DNA from: Gnetum montanum
Taxonomy: Eukaryota > Streptophyta > Gnetopsida > Gnetales > Gnetaceae
Assembly: GCA_015680685.1 (NCBI GenBank)
Contig: MNCI01013900.1
Coordinates: forward strand, 1 to 64,000
Length of the DNA: 64,000 bases
Direction of reading: 5' to 3'
Below the pieces are notes generated by a model that saw only the letters and a list, made by a program, of their open reading frames with translations, was not told the origin of the DNA and ran no database searches. Positions 23,771 to 35,250 of this stretch are shown here, piece after piece. How positions within the stretch are numbered: the stretch's first letter is position 1; every line of letters begins with the position of its first letter. Made by a program: the position numbers and the translations under genes.

Positions 23771-25309
23771 GGTTTGCAGTTTAGCACCTATAGTTCAACA
23801 TACATAGTTCTGTGGACAAGCAAGCGAGAATACTTCTAATCTTCCGTTGCCTACCCACATCTCTCGATAGGATAGGGTGGGACATTGTAGTTTCAGAATG
23901 AAGTTCAGATCGTCAAGGAAAAATCCTCCAGGACATTTGCAATGTCACCATCCTTGGCATCTTACTAATCTTCTAGAGATGTTGTTTGACATCTTGCTAA
24001 CCTTTCGAAGCTACCATCACCACCGCCAATTATTTTTGTGTAGCTCTCACCATCAGCAGCACTCGCTAAAGTCCCAATAGTACTATGGCCTAGCCACAAC
24101 ATTGCCATCCTTTGGCCCTCACCATCACCTAAGCTTGGAAGAATATCCAATAGCATAATTCTCTACCCTACGGCTGGGTTTCCTAGCTCTTGCCTTTAGT
24201 GAGAACTCCTAAGCACCTACATCACCATTGCCTCTAGCCACTGAAGTGCTCACTTCTGGTGTGCCTATTGGAGCTTTCCAGCCTACCACCATTGATACCT
24301 ACATTAGCCTTTCTTCTTTAGACATTGCATGCAACTGATGTAGCATTCACAACCCTCGCAATGCCTAGGTAGGTAGGACTTTGCCCTCATCTCACATGGT
24401 GGTAGTTTTTCCTTGTTTTTTCTGTGTTGTGTTTGCAGGATGAAGCCTAGATGGCATCATTCAAAGGTGCATTTCATCACGACGGCAAGGCACTACATTT
24501 TTATGATGTGTCCACTTTGGCTTACCTAGCTACTTAAGAGTGCACATCCCTACTATCCCCTCAACCAAACTAACCTCTACCTCTTGATCTTACAATATCT
24601 CAAATCACTTACAAGCTTCCCCAATGCACATAAAACCCTTTCTTGTAGTTAGTTGCTGAATCAATGAAAGACATAACACAACTCATCCCATGAGGAGCCT
24701 TTGTGGGCTGGTCAAAGCCCCAAATGGATGTAACAAAACTCATCCTAGGGAGGAAACACCTATCCTATAGATGTATTGTGGTTACCTCTAAGCAAATGTT
24801 GGCATACAATTCACCCAACAACGCAAAAGTAAGTAAAAAAATGAAATAAAAAAAATAAGGAAAATATATATATATATATAAGATAAAGAAAAAAATGAAG
24901 AGAAAGGGGAAAGAAAATGGGACAAGCTAAGTGACCAAGTCAAATGGCACATTTGCTATTTCATAACCAATCCAGCCTTGGATCGACTATCTCACAAGCA
25001 CTTCGATGAGAGGTCAAAATCCAAAGGATAGGCCACCTCCACATGCTAACTCCCTCATAAGCACTCTGACAAGGAATCATGCTTTGGCAACAAGCCATCA
25101 TGGCTTTGCATCCCACAACTATCCTCTCCATCTATTGTCCCTTAATCCATCTCCCTAAAATATTCCCTATCACACGTCATTGCCTTGTCACTCTAAAGTA
25201 TAGTGAAGCATTGTCCAAGTAGACATTGATGAATGGTGTTGGTGCCATGTTCATCATGGTGTTTCATATTCTTTGTCGATGTCTCTTGGACTAGTTCTCC
25301 AGATGTCCA
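23771..25309. other. Post-pol spacer of the Tat-like element
   Basis: About 1.5 kb without any recognised domain. It is CCA/CATC-rich around 23,950-24,300, with a short (AT)n run near 24,866-24,880. Open frames on both strands here are short and unsupported. Confidence 0.6.
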
Positions 25310-25323
25310 CAAAGAGGGGCCAA
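25310..25323 (+). promoter_or_regulatory. Polypurine tract of the Tat-like element
   Basis: ACAAAGAGGGGCCAA directly precedes the 3' LTR start TGAAACACC. It is purine-rich, as needed for plus-strand priming, with two C interruptions. Confidence 0.65.
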
Positions 25324-27216
25324 TGAAACACCACCAACTTTAGGCTCCTGTAGTTCAATGGCAGATTTGTCTAACTATTACAACTTGGGCAAAATTTTTC
25401 TAAGTTTGGTATCTATGTTGTGCAGTGTAGATAGTGTAGCACATTGGGAGTCCTATTTTTTGCAAAATTTTTCTAAGTCTACTTGCTACATTCCATAGCA
25501 CAGCCAGTGTAGCACACACTTCCATGACCAATCTACATAAATGTTAAGCCATAAGTGGTCAATGTCTGCTAGGGATGGACCTAACAATTTGGCAAATTTC
25601 CTATCTTTTGGATTGTCAAGCTCGCTACGCTCTACATCTTGCCTAGGTTGACACATGTCTTGATCACCAGTTCACCCAAGTACCAGGCTAGAGGTTGTCA
25701 AAGGTGATTAGCATGGAAAAAATAGTTTGGAAAATTTTCTATCTTTTGGGCCTGTTACGCTCTACTACATTGCATAGTGTAGCCAGCATGACACAGGTTT
25801 TAGGGCCAAATTTTTCTAAGTGTTGAACAAGAAATCTATCAAGCTATCTAGACATGGAAGATGCATTTGGCAATTTTATAACTTCCATGGTTGCCTATCC
25901 TACTACACCCCAGAGTGTAGTTAGTGTGCCATGAAGAAAAATTGCAAATTTTGGCAAAATTCATCAAAGTACTTATGCTACACTCTACTACACTACACAT
26001 CGTAGACAACGTGACAAGTCAAAATTTGCAAAAAGTTTCTAAGTATTCATGCTATGCTCCATCATGTTGTGCAGCATAGATAGTGTAACACTTGGGAGAT
26101 GCCTCCAAAAGCTCCTAGGATCTCCTAGAACTTGGCATTGATCTTCATTTTAGCTTCAATGTCCTTTTGACAAGATCAACAATTTGCTTTACTTTTGCAC
26201 CCCCCATTGAAGCCCAAAATTGTCCCTATGCTTGACCCTACTCAGAAGAAGGGGAAGGCATAGTCCTGGAGCATAGGCTCCAAGTTGCATTTGTTTTGGC
26301 ATTGTTTGTAGGTACATGGTGGTCCTTTAGACTCCAGCACATGTAGTCTATGTGATATTGTTATAGTTTAATAGTTTCTAAGTCCCCATTCCTATCTTGT
26401 AGAGCATTACACTTTGAGCTTAACACTTAGAGCTTGACATTTTCAGCATAACATGTTAGTGTGATTTGTTCATGCCCATGCTACATGGGACCTAGGCCAC
26501 ATGGCATCTAATCTGCATCTCATGTCAACCCTAGCCCTATAAATACCCTAATAATCAACATTTTAAGGGTTTTTCAACAAATCGTTTTAAGCATCAAGCA
26601 TTAGAGCACTCTTAGCATCTTCCTCACTGCCGCACTCAACCACCTGATCTTGACACCTAGCTAACTACTATGACACAGTCTTCCTCATACCTATATAGCA
26701 TGATGACTACAAACCTAGTAGGTTCATCCTCCTTTGCAACTGCTAGCACCACATCCACGATGTCCTAGAGACTGTGACCGCACTGCTATGCTACCCCTAT
26801 GCCTGTCTAATGCTATGTACTAGCTTCAAACATTATTCAATTAAAAGTTGCATGCTCTGATCTTCGGGCGGTGCATTTCTCCACCTTTGAACTCTAGTTC
26901 TATATTTTCAACATTTGTTTCAAATTTCTCAGCATTTACTTTTTTGTGCTTTCTTGTACTATCAATACGTATTCACATATTCATGTTATGTTACGTTCTA
27001 TTCTTGCTCTTTGTCCTAGCTCCTGCATGAGGCTCACTAAAAACTCTATTTACAAATGGTTATTGTTACACCATGTAAGTCCCTATTTGATTGACTAGAC
27101 CATTAAGGGCACCTCATTTCCATTTCTCCCAACATGGCCCTTGCATAGATTCGAGGTTAGGCTGTACGTCCGCAGACCTATTGGTGTTCCAACCATTGAC
27201 ATTTTCGAATGTCACA
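25324..27216 (+). repeat. 3' LTR of the Tat-like element
   Basis: It begins TGAAACACCACC and ends GTCACA, followed at once by the target duplication ATCTC. It is collinear with 9,461-11,356 and keeps the TATA box at 26,537-26,546. By eye, the two LTRs differ at many positions, mainly transitions, so the insertion is not recent. Confidence 0.9.
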
Positions 27217-27221
27217 ATCTC
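27217..27221. repeat. Target-site duplication ATCTC (right)
   Basis: It is an exact match to 9,456-9,460 and lies directly after the 3' LTR end. Confidence 0.9.
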
Positions 27222-29278
27222 AATCTTCCATATACAACTAAATCAATATATGTTTGGTAATATTTCCTAGATGTGTGGATAGAAACAAGATCAATACCAT
27301 ATGAAATATTACATTATTTGTCTTGCCTTAGTAACGGTTGACTAGATATCCCACCTTACATGGGATCAAGAAGTAGAAGCTACTACTACTATTGTTACTA
27401 GGAAGCTTGGTTAGTAGGATTACTAGGAATAAGCAATTACTATTGAGATATCATCATTGAAGTTTAATATGTACCTACCATTGCATCATAGAAATAAAGA
27501 TTAGGTGGAGGAACCATTTGTTGTTGCATTGGAGTAGGAAGATTCCATGGAGCAGCATCCCAAGGATTTAAAGTTTGTCACTATTGGTACTACTACGTGG
27601 GCTTTAGATAAGCACCACTTGGATAGTCTGCAAATCCAGGATATGAGGTCCTCCTTGTTTGCTTCTTGAAAAATCTAGGATTCAAATGTATCCTAGATCA
27701 TCCCAACTTACCAATCATGTAAGCCATGGTAGGGCAGCACTAAGAATCATGAGAGTCTATGAAATATTTATAGCGCCCTCATCATTTGAGAAGGATGTGA
27801 AAGTCTCATTTGAGTCTTCTTGAATGCTATTGGAGTTAGAGAGCTTTCTCTTACCCTTACCATCATACCTTTCTTTTGTTCATTTGGTACAATTGGATTG
27901 GTTACAACTTCAACCATCTTACCCTCAATGTCCTTGAGACTTGTGATCATCTTCTTGTCCATTACATCCTAGACTCAATCCACACAGTGGGCCAAGTTTG
28001 TCAAGGCTTTGTATATTCTAACATGATCCTATGTGAGAACCTTAACTATAGTAGGAGGTTCAACCGTACCTTCAATATTTTTAACCTCCTACTAGCATGA
28101 TGGATTGTGATTATGCTCCTCAATTAATTGTTGTTTCTGTCATTCTCCTTTCATACTAATAATTTTTTTAAGAAAACTTTGATTTGGACCACAAACTTTT
28201 TTTGCACTTCGCCCATTGCATACATGTCCATGTGCTCTCTCATCTCCTACCTTAGCCCTTCAATGATATTCATTAACTTCTCTCATTGACTAAAGCCATG
28301 ATTCGGGTAGTGGTGCATAGTTTTCAAATACCTCTCCATGGTAATGTTAAGAGACTTGCAGGCTCCTTCCCTCCATCTAGTCATCTCCTTTTAAATGTTT
28401 GAAAATTGGGTATACGTCTAGAATTTTGTATAGAATATTTTGACCATATTTGCCCATCTTTTAATTGATCGAGAAGGTAAAGACTTATACCAAGTTTTTG
28501 CATGTTTAGTAATGGTATGGAGAAATAACTACAACTTCTATCAATTACTTACAATCCCTTGGAGAGAGTAAGCATTATCAAAGGATTGCACATGAAGTTG
28601 GGGATCATCATTGGTATACCCTCTATATGTTGATAGATCAATCATGTTAACTCATTTGATCTTGTTGTTCCAAATGTGCTTCGTTGAACTATATATAACT
28701 TTTGTCAACTCATGATAATCACCTCAATCAAACAAGGGGGAATCATCATTGCCACCAGCAAGTCCAACCAAATGCAAATGCTATAACCTAGAAAGGAGAT
28801 CATCATGTTGGACTACACTTGGTGTGAATTTACCAAACTAAGGGCCTTGATGGTGGGTTGATCCTTTGTCTTTCTAATCTACTTTAGGCTCCTACTCTCC
28901 ATTTGAATGATTAGATGAAAAGTTATGGCCAAACTCTTTCTCTACCACTTGATCTTGAAGATATTGCAAGTACAAAGGCTCATAATCATTGAACATGGGT
29001 TCATGAGCTTAGTACATTACGCATTCATTCTATAATCCTATATTAATCAAGGCATCAATAAGACCATTTGGTGTAGCCACAACCAAGTCCCTAGAGAACC
29101 AACTATGAGCATCTCTCCACCTTTCTTGCTTATCTTGATGATAACACAACATAATTGGTGGAAGGGTTTTATCCTTAGTGTTCAAAAGTAATGAAATCTC
29201 TTCTTCTTCTTCTTTTTTGGTGCATCACCAGAGGTCTTAGGTGGACCTTTAGCACTATCTACCATTTTGTTCATGTTC
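27222..29278 (-). pseudogene. gag: Decayed gag of gypsy element E
   Basis: The start is ATG near 29,276 on the minus strand (MNKMVDSAKGPPKT), followed by a run of Lys. It lies about 100 bp after the primer-binding site. Further along come FNDYEPLYLQYLQDQVVEKE, a DDPQLHVQSF stretch and a LQVSKHYHG-like region, interrupted by many stops. The N-terminal position, the basic start and the context identify it as gag. The sequence is too decayed to place a capsid motif with certainty. It stops at 27,222, where the Tat-like element was inserted. The continuation should lie left of 9,456. Confidence 0.55.
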
Positions 29279-29374
29279 ACAACAACCTACACACAAAAAA
29301 CTAAAACACACACTAGATTTAAATAAAAGTTAAAATCAAGAATGTACAAGTATTGTTGAAAAATTCACCAACAT

Positions 29375-29395
29375 CCTCCCTGGCAATGATGCCAA
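29375..29395 (-). promoter_or_regulatory. Primer-binding site of element E
   Basis: On the minus strand, the LTR end CCCCTATCA is followed by TTGGCATCATTGCCAGGGAG. This resembles the TGGCGCCGTTGCCGGGGA-type primer sites common in plant Athila/Tat gypsy elements, with C-to-T type changes. It orients the element right to left. Confidence 0.65.
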
Positions 29396-31117
29396 TGATA
29401 GGGGTCCCACCAGTTTTGGACCAAAGGGATATATCATACAAATCACAATGTGATCTAATCATAAGCTTCAAGGATGATGTCGAGTGGATTGCATTCAATG
29501 AATATAAAAGATATTATAATGCATATGGCATAGATGGAAACTAGTGTTATCACAATGTGAGGTTGAAAAAATATTTATGATTTTATGTTTTACAATTTGT
29601 ATAGATTTTATATTTATAAAAACAAAATAAAACAAACACCACACATGTCCCAATCCCTCAAAGGAACAAGTGCAACAACATATACAAACATACAAATGCA
29701 AATAAAGATGACTCTTAATAACAACCTCAATGGCCCAACACCATACCATACAGTTGTAACCTCTTTGGGTAGCATTATTGTTACACCTTATGGAAATAAG
29801 AGAATAAACTTTTTTATAGTTTTAATGTTTTATACCATTTTTGGTATTTTAATGTTTAAGGCATCAACAGTGCAAAACTAGGAAAGAACCATAAGCTTTA
29901 TTTACTATACAAACATTGGACTTTGCATTGATCAAATAATTTCGGGCCATGTAAGCATGATAGCACTCTAGCAGAGTTTAGCCACACTTGTCAAAGTGAT
30001 GACTTAGAACATATACAAAATAGGGAAGGAAACACTTACCTAATGGAGGAAGAGCTTTTCCCATAAAATTGAACACCAAAATTCCAAATGAAATGCTTGG
30101 AACTTTGTTCATTTCATATGTGTGAGATCTTGTCCTTGGATGTCATGATAAATGTCAAATATACATTATATTAGACATTATGTGGAAGAAGACAATATAC
30201 CAAATGTTAAATATATGTAACATTTGACATTATGAGTAAAGAAAATAATAGAGATAGTGTAGAAAGAGAAAGAAAAGAATGCTTTATTGATACATAATAG
30301 AGTGTCTAGATCATACTTTGAAAATGTTCCTTGGGGTTTTCTTTCTTCGACATCTATTTTTTAAAGGCAATCCAACATTGCCACCACGGTTAGGCTTATG
30401 GCTAGAAGAAATGGCCAGTCCACTTCTTGTCCTACTTCACATGGCTCCCATGACTTGCCTTTATCAGCTCCACCACTATTTGCCTGGCATGACCTCTAAG
30501 CCTAGGTATAAATGCCTTAAGTCAAGTCTGGAAATGTTATCTCAAAAGACATCCATTATTAAAATACACCCTTTCGGGTCTCAATTACAACATGCCCTTT
30601 TGGATTTTGTTATGATAGCGATAACACTTGTTATGAAAAGACATCTTCATTATGCAACAACGTCATTTGAGAATAGGGACATGACAATATGGAGGTCATC
30701 CTAGGTATTTATAATTTTCATAGCACCACGACAAGGGTTTGCCAACGCCCAAGCATCAACAATGCCCAATCAACTAGCCTAGACAACCTAGAATACAATC
30801 GAGGCAACAAGAGAGGCAAAGTGCCTGAACTAGGGCACCAAGGGGACTATGTTAGCATCCCAAAGTTAATCCAATGGATGCATTAGTGCAGGAAAGCCAA
30901 CACACCCCTTCCACTATACTTTGCATTTGATGAAAGTTGGAAGGCCTAGGAATAAGTCAAAACCTTGCTAGAAACTTCCTAAAAAGCCCGAAACATGCTC
31001 CAAACCTATAAGTGGAAATTAGAAAGCAATGATGCATACCTAAGAGATAGAAACCTCAACCATGCACATGAAAACCATAAATAGTGAACAAAATGCCATT
31101 GGATAATTGGCCAATGA
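29396..31117 (-). mobile_element. Right (5') LTR of element E, carrying a nested solo LTR
   Basis: It is collinear with 1,680-2,920, apart from an insertion at 30,121-30,691 (solo LTR plus its duplication). It begins TGATAGGGGTCC. The homology ends near 31,117 (AAATGCCATTGGATAATT). No duplication matching the left end (GTGTC, or TGTCT with the boundary shifted) was found at the right end, so the outer end may be truncated. The minus-strand TATA near 30,708-30,720 reads ATTATAAATACC. Confidence 0.7.
30121..30686 (-). mobile_element. 566-bp solo LTR inserted in the E LTR
   Basis: On the minus strand it starts TGTCATGTCCC and ends ATCTCACA. It is flanked by ATATG at 30,116-30,120 and 30,687-30,691. 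The left E LTR lacks this block (CATATGGATTTTATCC is continuous), which proves insertion. Inside, the minus strand reads CCTAACCGTGGTGGCAATG, close to CCTAACCATGGTGGCAATG in the chromovirus D LTR, so it is a relative of D. No internal region remains, so LTR-LTR recombination is inferred. Confidence 0.85.
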
Positions 31118-31146
31118 CAAATACCAAATTCTCAAAGATGCCATTT

Positions 31147-31358
31147 TTGAGCTTTTGTTGCTATTTGTTATTTATCTCTAATTGATGTATTCCTTTTTTT
31201 TCCCTAAGAAAGGTCTTTCCTTTAAGAAGTCAAAACCTATTATTGAGCTTTTGTTGGTATTTGTTATTTATCTCTAATTGATGTATTCCTTTTTTTTTCT
31301 TGAGAAAGTTCTTTCCTTTAAGAAGTCAAAACCTTTCCTTTAAGAAGTCAAAACCTAT
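31147..31358. repeat. 96-bp tandem duplication with a partial third unit
   Basis: TTGAGCTTTTGTTGCTATTT starts at 31,147 and recurs, nearly identical, at 31,243. The last ~22 bp (TTTCCTTTAAGAAGTCAAAA) are duplicated again near 31,313-31,355. The copies differ at only a few sites, so the duplication is younger than the surrounding transposons. Confidence 0.8.
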
Positions 31359-32279
31359 TAAAAAGAAGAGAGGTTTTTACAAGATTGTTTGTAAAAATTA
31401 AAACCTGAAAAAGACATCCCAAAACTATTAAATTTTTTATTTAGACTCTTTCTTCACTAATCTAATGTACCACAATTTTTTATTATTATTAATCCATCTT
31501 ATTAATAAGATAGCCTATAAAATGTTGTGTAGAATATCATGTCCCACTATGATCCCTAAAAATGTCTATAAACTATCAACATTATGTTGCCATTGAATAA
31601 CTTTTATTTGTTGTAAACCTATCTTAGAATTAAAGTCTTCACAAATAAACACCAAACCTTTTGATGAAATTTCTACAATATCTCTACCTATGAACTAAGA
31701 ACTAAGAAGAATGCTCACACGACAACCTTATTAAAATTAGGTAGCATCTTTAGGGGCAAAATAACATATAGCAAGCAAAACACAACCATGATAACATAAG
31801 ATTTTAAGCCAACCATATTATTTATGATCGTCAATTTTTTCTTAAAAGCACAAAGCACACAATTTTCACACCTCCTGAAATGCCACAAGAAGGTCTGCTC
31901 TTGTGTTTTTTTGTAATAAAAAACAAATTTAATCAATCCAAGAAACATTAAAAGTATCTAAGAAACTAATTCTATTCAAATAAACAACAATTCCACCATC
32001 TGTATTTGCAATTTCTGCTAAGGACTACCAAATTCAAACCCTCAGACTTCCAAATTCCAAAATATAATAAACATAGTAAGGCCTCGTAAACATTCGCAAC
32101 CACATACAAAGTTTAGACACAACATAAACACCTCTCACTATTTTTGTAGAGATGATACCCAGACCCAAGTATTTATAAGAGAGATATTAAGATTCTTTTA
32201 AGCTGCTATTCAAAAACAGCAATCCACAGATGCAACCCAAACTAATATATACATATACAAATTCAGTGTAGTAATTTTA
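31359..32279. other. Low-repeat AT-rich DNA downstream of the gene candidate
   Basis: No transposon motif and no long frame. It may hold the 3' flank of the candidate gene at 32.3-33.3 kb. The A+T content is high, with several polyadenylation-like AATAAA words on the minus strand. Confidence 0.4.
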
Positions 32280-32282
32280 ATC

Positions 32283-33270
32283 ACTATCAGGGATGTCGAG
32301 GTATAAGTCAGCAATGTGAGCAATGCTCTGTTTTTTACGGACCAAAACCTCATCAGCAGGGGTTTCAAAAAGCCCTCGATCTTGAATGGACGCTCCAATG
32401 GCCATATACAGCCCTATAACTTCACCTGCACTTGCAACCAGTTTCCTGGAGTATATACCGCTGCCATTGGATGGCCTTCAACAGAAATTCCACAACCGCA
32501 AAAAGCTCCTCTGCAAGCCATCATTAAACAAACACACACCCAAAAAAATGTTGGAATTCTAGCATATCCACAAATCAGAAGTGCCGGAAATTTTGTCTGA
32601 AACCCATCACAAGCAACAACAAAAGTACAAAAAAATCTCTGGCCCAAAAGCAAATATTTACGAAAAAATGTCAGAAAATAGGCAGACAATCAGATTTTTT
32701 CTAACCAATGAGAGACTGCCGAGATTCCAGTAGCTCCACTAGCCTCTGTAAAAAAGGTTCATGACCGGCGCTGTCCCCGTAGCAGAAGCACTCTTTGCGG
32801 CAAACGTTCCAGCCCTCCACCGACGGTTCGGTCTGCAATTTTTTTCTAATAACAGTGTCCAGAAATGATTTTTTGGTTATCTTCTCCATTACTAGCTCAG
32901 CCGTCTGTAACCATAGATAGTTGACAGAATTCAGAAAATAAAACAATCAGGTACGAAATTCAAAAACCTAACACCAAATGCAATTACAATCAAGAACAGA
33001 TTTATATGGAAGTTGGAAGGAAGAAAAAACAAAAGCCATCCCGACGACACCACCACCAGATAAATAAACATGTAGTACTTGGAAACGAGGAAAAAACAGA
33101 CCCGACACTAAATGGGTAATAGCATTAACCTTGCGGATTACAGAAGAAGAAGAAGAAGGCAAGATTGTTTTCTCTTTCTGAGGAAGCTTCAGCACCAGAT
33201 TGACATGATCTGCTAAAGCAGCTGCTGCAGATCGATGGTGATGGAAGCGCCCACGCCTAGGGCCGGTTGT
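32283..33270 (-). pseudogene. Possible host gene (or gene remnant), four exon-like blocks, product unknown
   Basis: A minus-strand block ends AADHVNLVLKLPQKEKT...SVIRK at a GTTAAT donor (exon end 33,130). The next block, 32,904-32,706, reads TAELVMEKITKKSFLDTVIR through LLESRQSLI; it has a TTACAG acceptor and a GTTAGA donor, and the phases agree. The third, 32,510-32,426, joins in phase as EELFAVVEFLLKAIQWQRYI and ends at GTGAAG. A frame at 32,425-32,283 reads GLYMAIGASIQDRGLFETPA and ends LYLDIPDSD-stop, but it needs a frame change or a missing intron. The upstream frame 33,428-33,213 (Gln/Pro-rich) ends in a stop and would need another junction. This region is less AT-rich and carries no transposon motif. 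I do not recognise the family. A working gene or a decayed copy are both possible. Confidence 0.42.
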
Positions 33271-33429
33271 GCTGATTGTTCTTGTTGTGTTGCTTGTTCC
33301 CGTTTAGTTGGCCGTACCGATTCTGTTGGTTGTTCCTGTTTCAGTGGCCGGACAATCATGACAGGTCTTTCGAAGCCAGTATCCAGATTTTTGTGCTTCA
33401 TTGTGGTGAAATTAATGGAGTATCTCACT

Positions 33430-34045
33430 CCATTTCTTTACTTTGCAGACCCGATGGAGCCGAGATCCAGCGAAGGGGCTCCGCTTCTATATTCTGCAAC
33501 GATTTTTGAAGCCAAGTCAGACGAGTAAGGCACCCACCTGTTATCATCCCTCCAGTATACTCCGCTCTGTGTGGGTCCGCGATTTTGGCCATCAAGTCTC
33601 CGCACATTTTGCTTCTGCTATTTTCTGAGGTATCCTCTTCTGCTTCTTCGATGCTGCTTATGATTACCAAGATGGAAGTTTGTAGATTTTTGGTAACATG
33701 ACAGCACCTCCAGAAAAGTTTACTCTATTCTTTCGGCGAAAAATACACACACGTACTCTGACACTTGTTGGGACGCGTGGCGAAAAGATTTAAAGGTAAA
33801 AATAACAATATTCATGGTCACCATGGCGTTTTACTTTCCCTTTAGGATAGAGTTTCTCCATAATGCTTTCAAAAGATTAAAAAAATAGCTTTCATGAAAG
33901 GAAATTGATTCCTTTTTAAAACTAACTAGTAGGATTTTAAACGTCCCGTTGCTAAAACAAATTAAAATAGTTGCAATGTTGATGTCAACGATGGCATGCA
34001 TACTTTTGGTTCGAAGGGCTACAACAATGTGTCATATCATCTTAC
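33430..34045. other. Less AT-rich flank of the gene candidate, then AT-rich spacer
   Basis: 33,430-33,700 has short open frames on both strands (minus 33,670-33,425; plus 33,449-33,525 with MEPRSSEGAPLLYSA), and the splice-like signals point both ways. It may be the promoter or first exon of the candidate gene. 33,700-34,045 shows nothing recognisable. Confidence 0.3.
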
Positions 34046-35220
34046 TGAAACACCACAAAATCTTGCATGTTATAATCAATCTTCATCATGTATAGTGAAT
34101 GTGAAAATTGTTACCTACAATGGGCAATTTTACATACTTTATACTTTTGGGGCTAAGTGGTCAAAGCCTCATAAGTGGTCAAAGCCTCATTCCCCAAGTG
34201 AAAAAAAGTCACCTAGTGTCTATATTCATTTTGGAATGCCAAAAAAGGCAATTTGATGAGTTTTATGGGGGGTATGCATTTTTCTACGTTAGAAACATCA
34301 AGTTATGCCCTTTAACTTAAATTTGGCAACCAATTTGCAACAAAATTACATCAAATTTGCAGTGAATTTGCAACCCAGTCATAGCCAATTTGTAGCCCCA
34401 TTCATGGACCAAAGACCCTATAAAAGCTAGCTTGCCACACCATTGAGAGGTTGGACATTTTTGGACAAGGTTCAACAATTTTTTGGCATACAAGCAATTT
34501 TGGATAAGGTTCCACGCTTTTGACAAGCTTCAGCAATTTTTGACAAGATTCAACACTTAAAAAAGCAATTTTCATATATAGAATTCCACACTTGCGGCAT
34601 TTTCAAGTACTCAAGAACTCTTGCAAGTTCCCATGCTTGCATCCTCTTGAACCCCAGCATGGAAGTAGTGAGGCCTTGAAATTTGGTAGATTTTTGGTGT
34701 TAACATTGCACTCCTGGGATTCCAAACCTAGTGTGGAGCAACTTAGCATCCAAATATTCCACCTTTCTCACCCCCTAGCAATGACCCAATTGGTAGATCC
34801 AAGGTTGTAGCAACAAAGGAAGGTTCAATAACATCAACAGTGGCTTAGCCCCTAGATCATGGAGTAGATCATCTCAACTTCAACGAGCTTTGAACTCTTG
34901 CACAAGTGAACCCCCTTTTTTGCTCATCCAAGCACCATTTGTACACATTTCTCTAACTTACTTTTTATTCTTTTCTTAATAAAGTTTTGAGTTTTGAGTT
35001 TTGTGTTCAATAAAATTAAATTTATCATTTGTGCATTATTCAAATCTGTTTATATTTCCACTTTTTACATCTCCTAAGTCTTTGGTTGATCTACCAGATT
35101 GGCCAAGGTGTCCCAAATCCCATTTTTATCATGAAGGCCCTAGGGATTCGGGATTAAGAACTTGCCTGCACCAAGGATCCTTGGTTTTTGTTCCAACAAT
35201 TGAGGTTTTCGGTCACAACA
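34046..35220 (+). mobile_element. 5' LTR of a second Tat-like element
   Basis: It begins TGAAACACCACAAAATCTTG, sharing TGAAACACCAC with the Tat-like LTR at 25,324. It ends GAGGTTTTCGGTCACAACA, parallel to ACATTTTCGAACATCATA at 11,356. A TATA-like CCTATAAAAGC lies near 34,418. It is followed by a primer-site region, not by a copy of the left flank (CTTAC), so it is a 5' LTR whose internal region is mostly lost, not a simple solo LTR. Confidence 0.75.
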
Positions 35221-35250
35221 GTTTTTCTTGGCACTAGAAGGAGGGCCTTT
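35221..35250 (+). promoter_or_regulatory. Primer-binding-site region of the second Tat-like element
   Basis: GTTTTTCTTGGCACTAGAAG followed by GAGGGCC lies directly after the LTR. It preserves the TGG that is lost in the copy at 11,357. The shared core between two different LTRs shows it is functional sequence under constraint. The primer tRNA is not identified. Confidence 0.6.

Larger units (their letters stand above)
9461..27216 (+). mobile_element. 17.8-kb Tat-like Ty3/gypsy retrotransposon with an antisense spliced gene
   Basis: A full-length but decayed element. It has paired LTRs of 1,896 and 1,893 bp, the target duplication ATCTC, a primer-site region after 11,356, gag-protease (11.8-15.5 kb), pol with RT, two RNase H domains and integrase (19.8-23.3 kb), and a purine tract before the 3' LTR. 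The second RNase H and the YIDD active site are marks of the plant Tat lineage (which includes Ogre), and the large size also fits. Between protease and RT lies a ~3.2-kb insert region holding an antisense transcription unit and several short tandem repeats. It integrated into the minus-strand element E. Many in-frame stops show it is inactive. Confidence 0.88.

Noticed and set aside
33235-33528. 98-codon plus-strand frame over the gene candidate's upstream part
   Set aside because: Cys/Gly-rich and without family resemblance. The minus strand has phase-consistent splice joints. Kept only as an alternative for 33,449-33,525.
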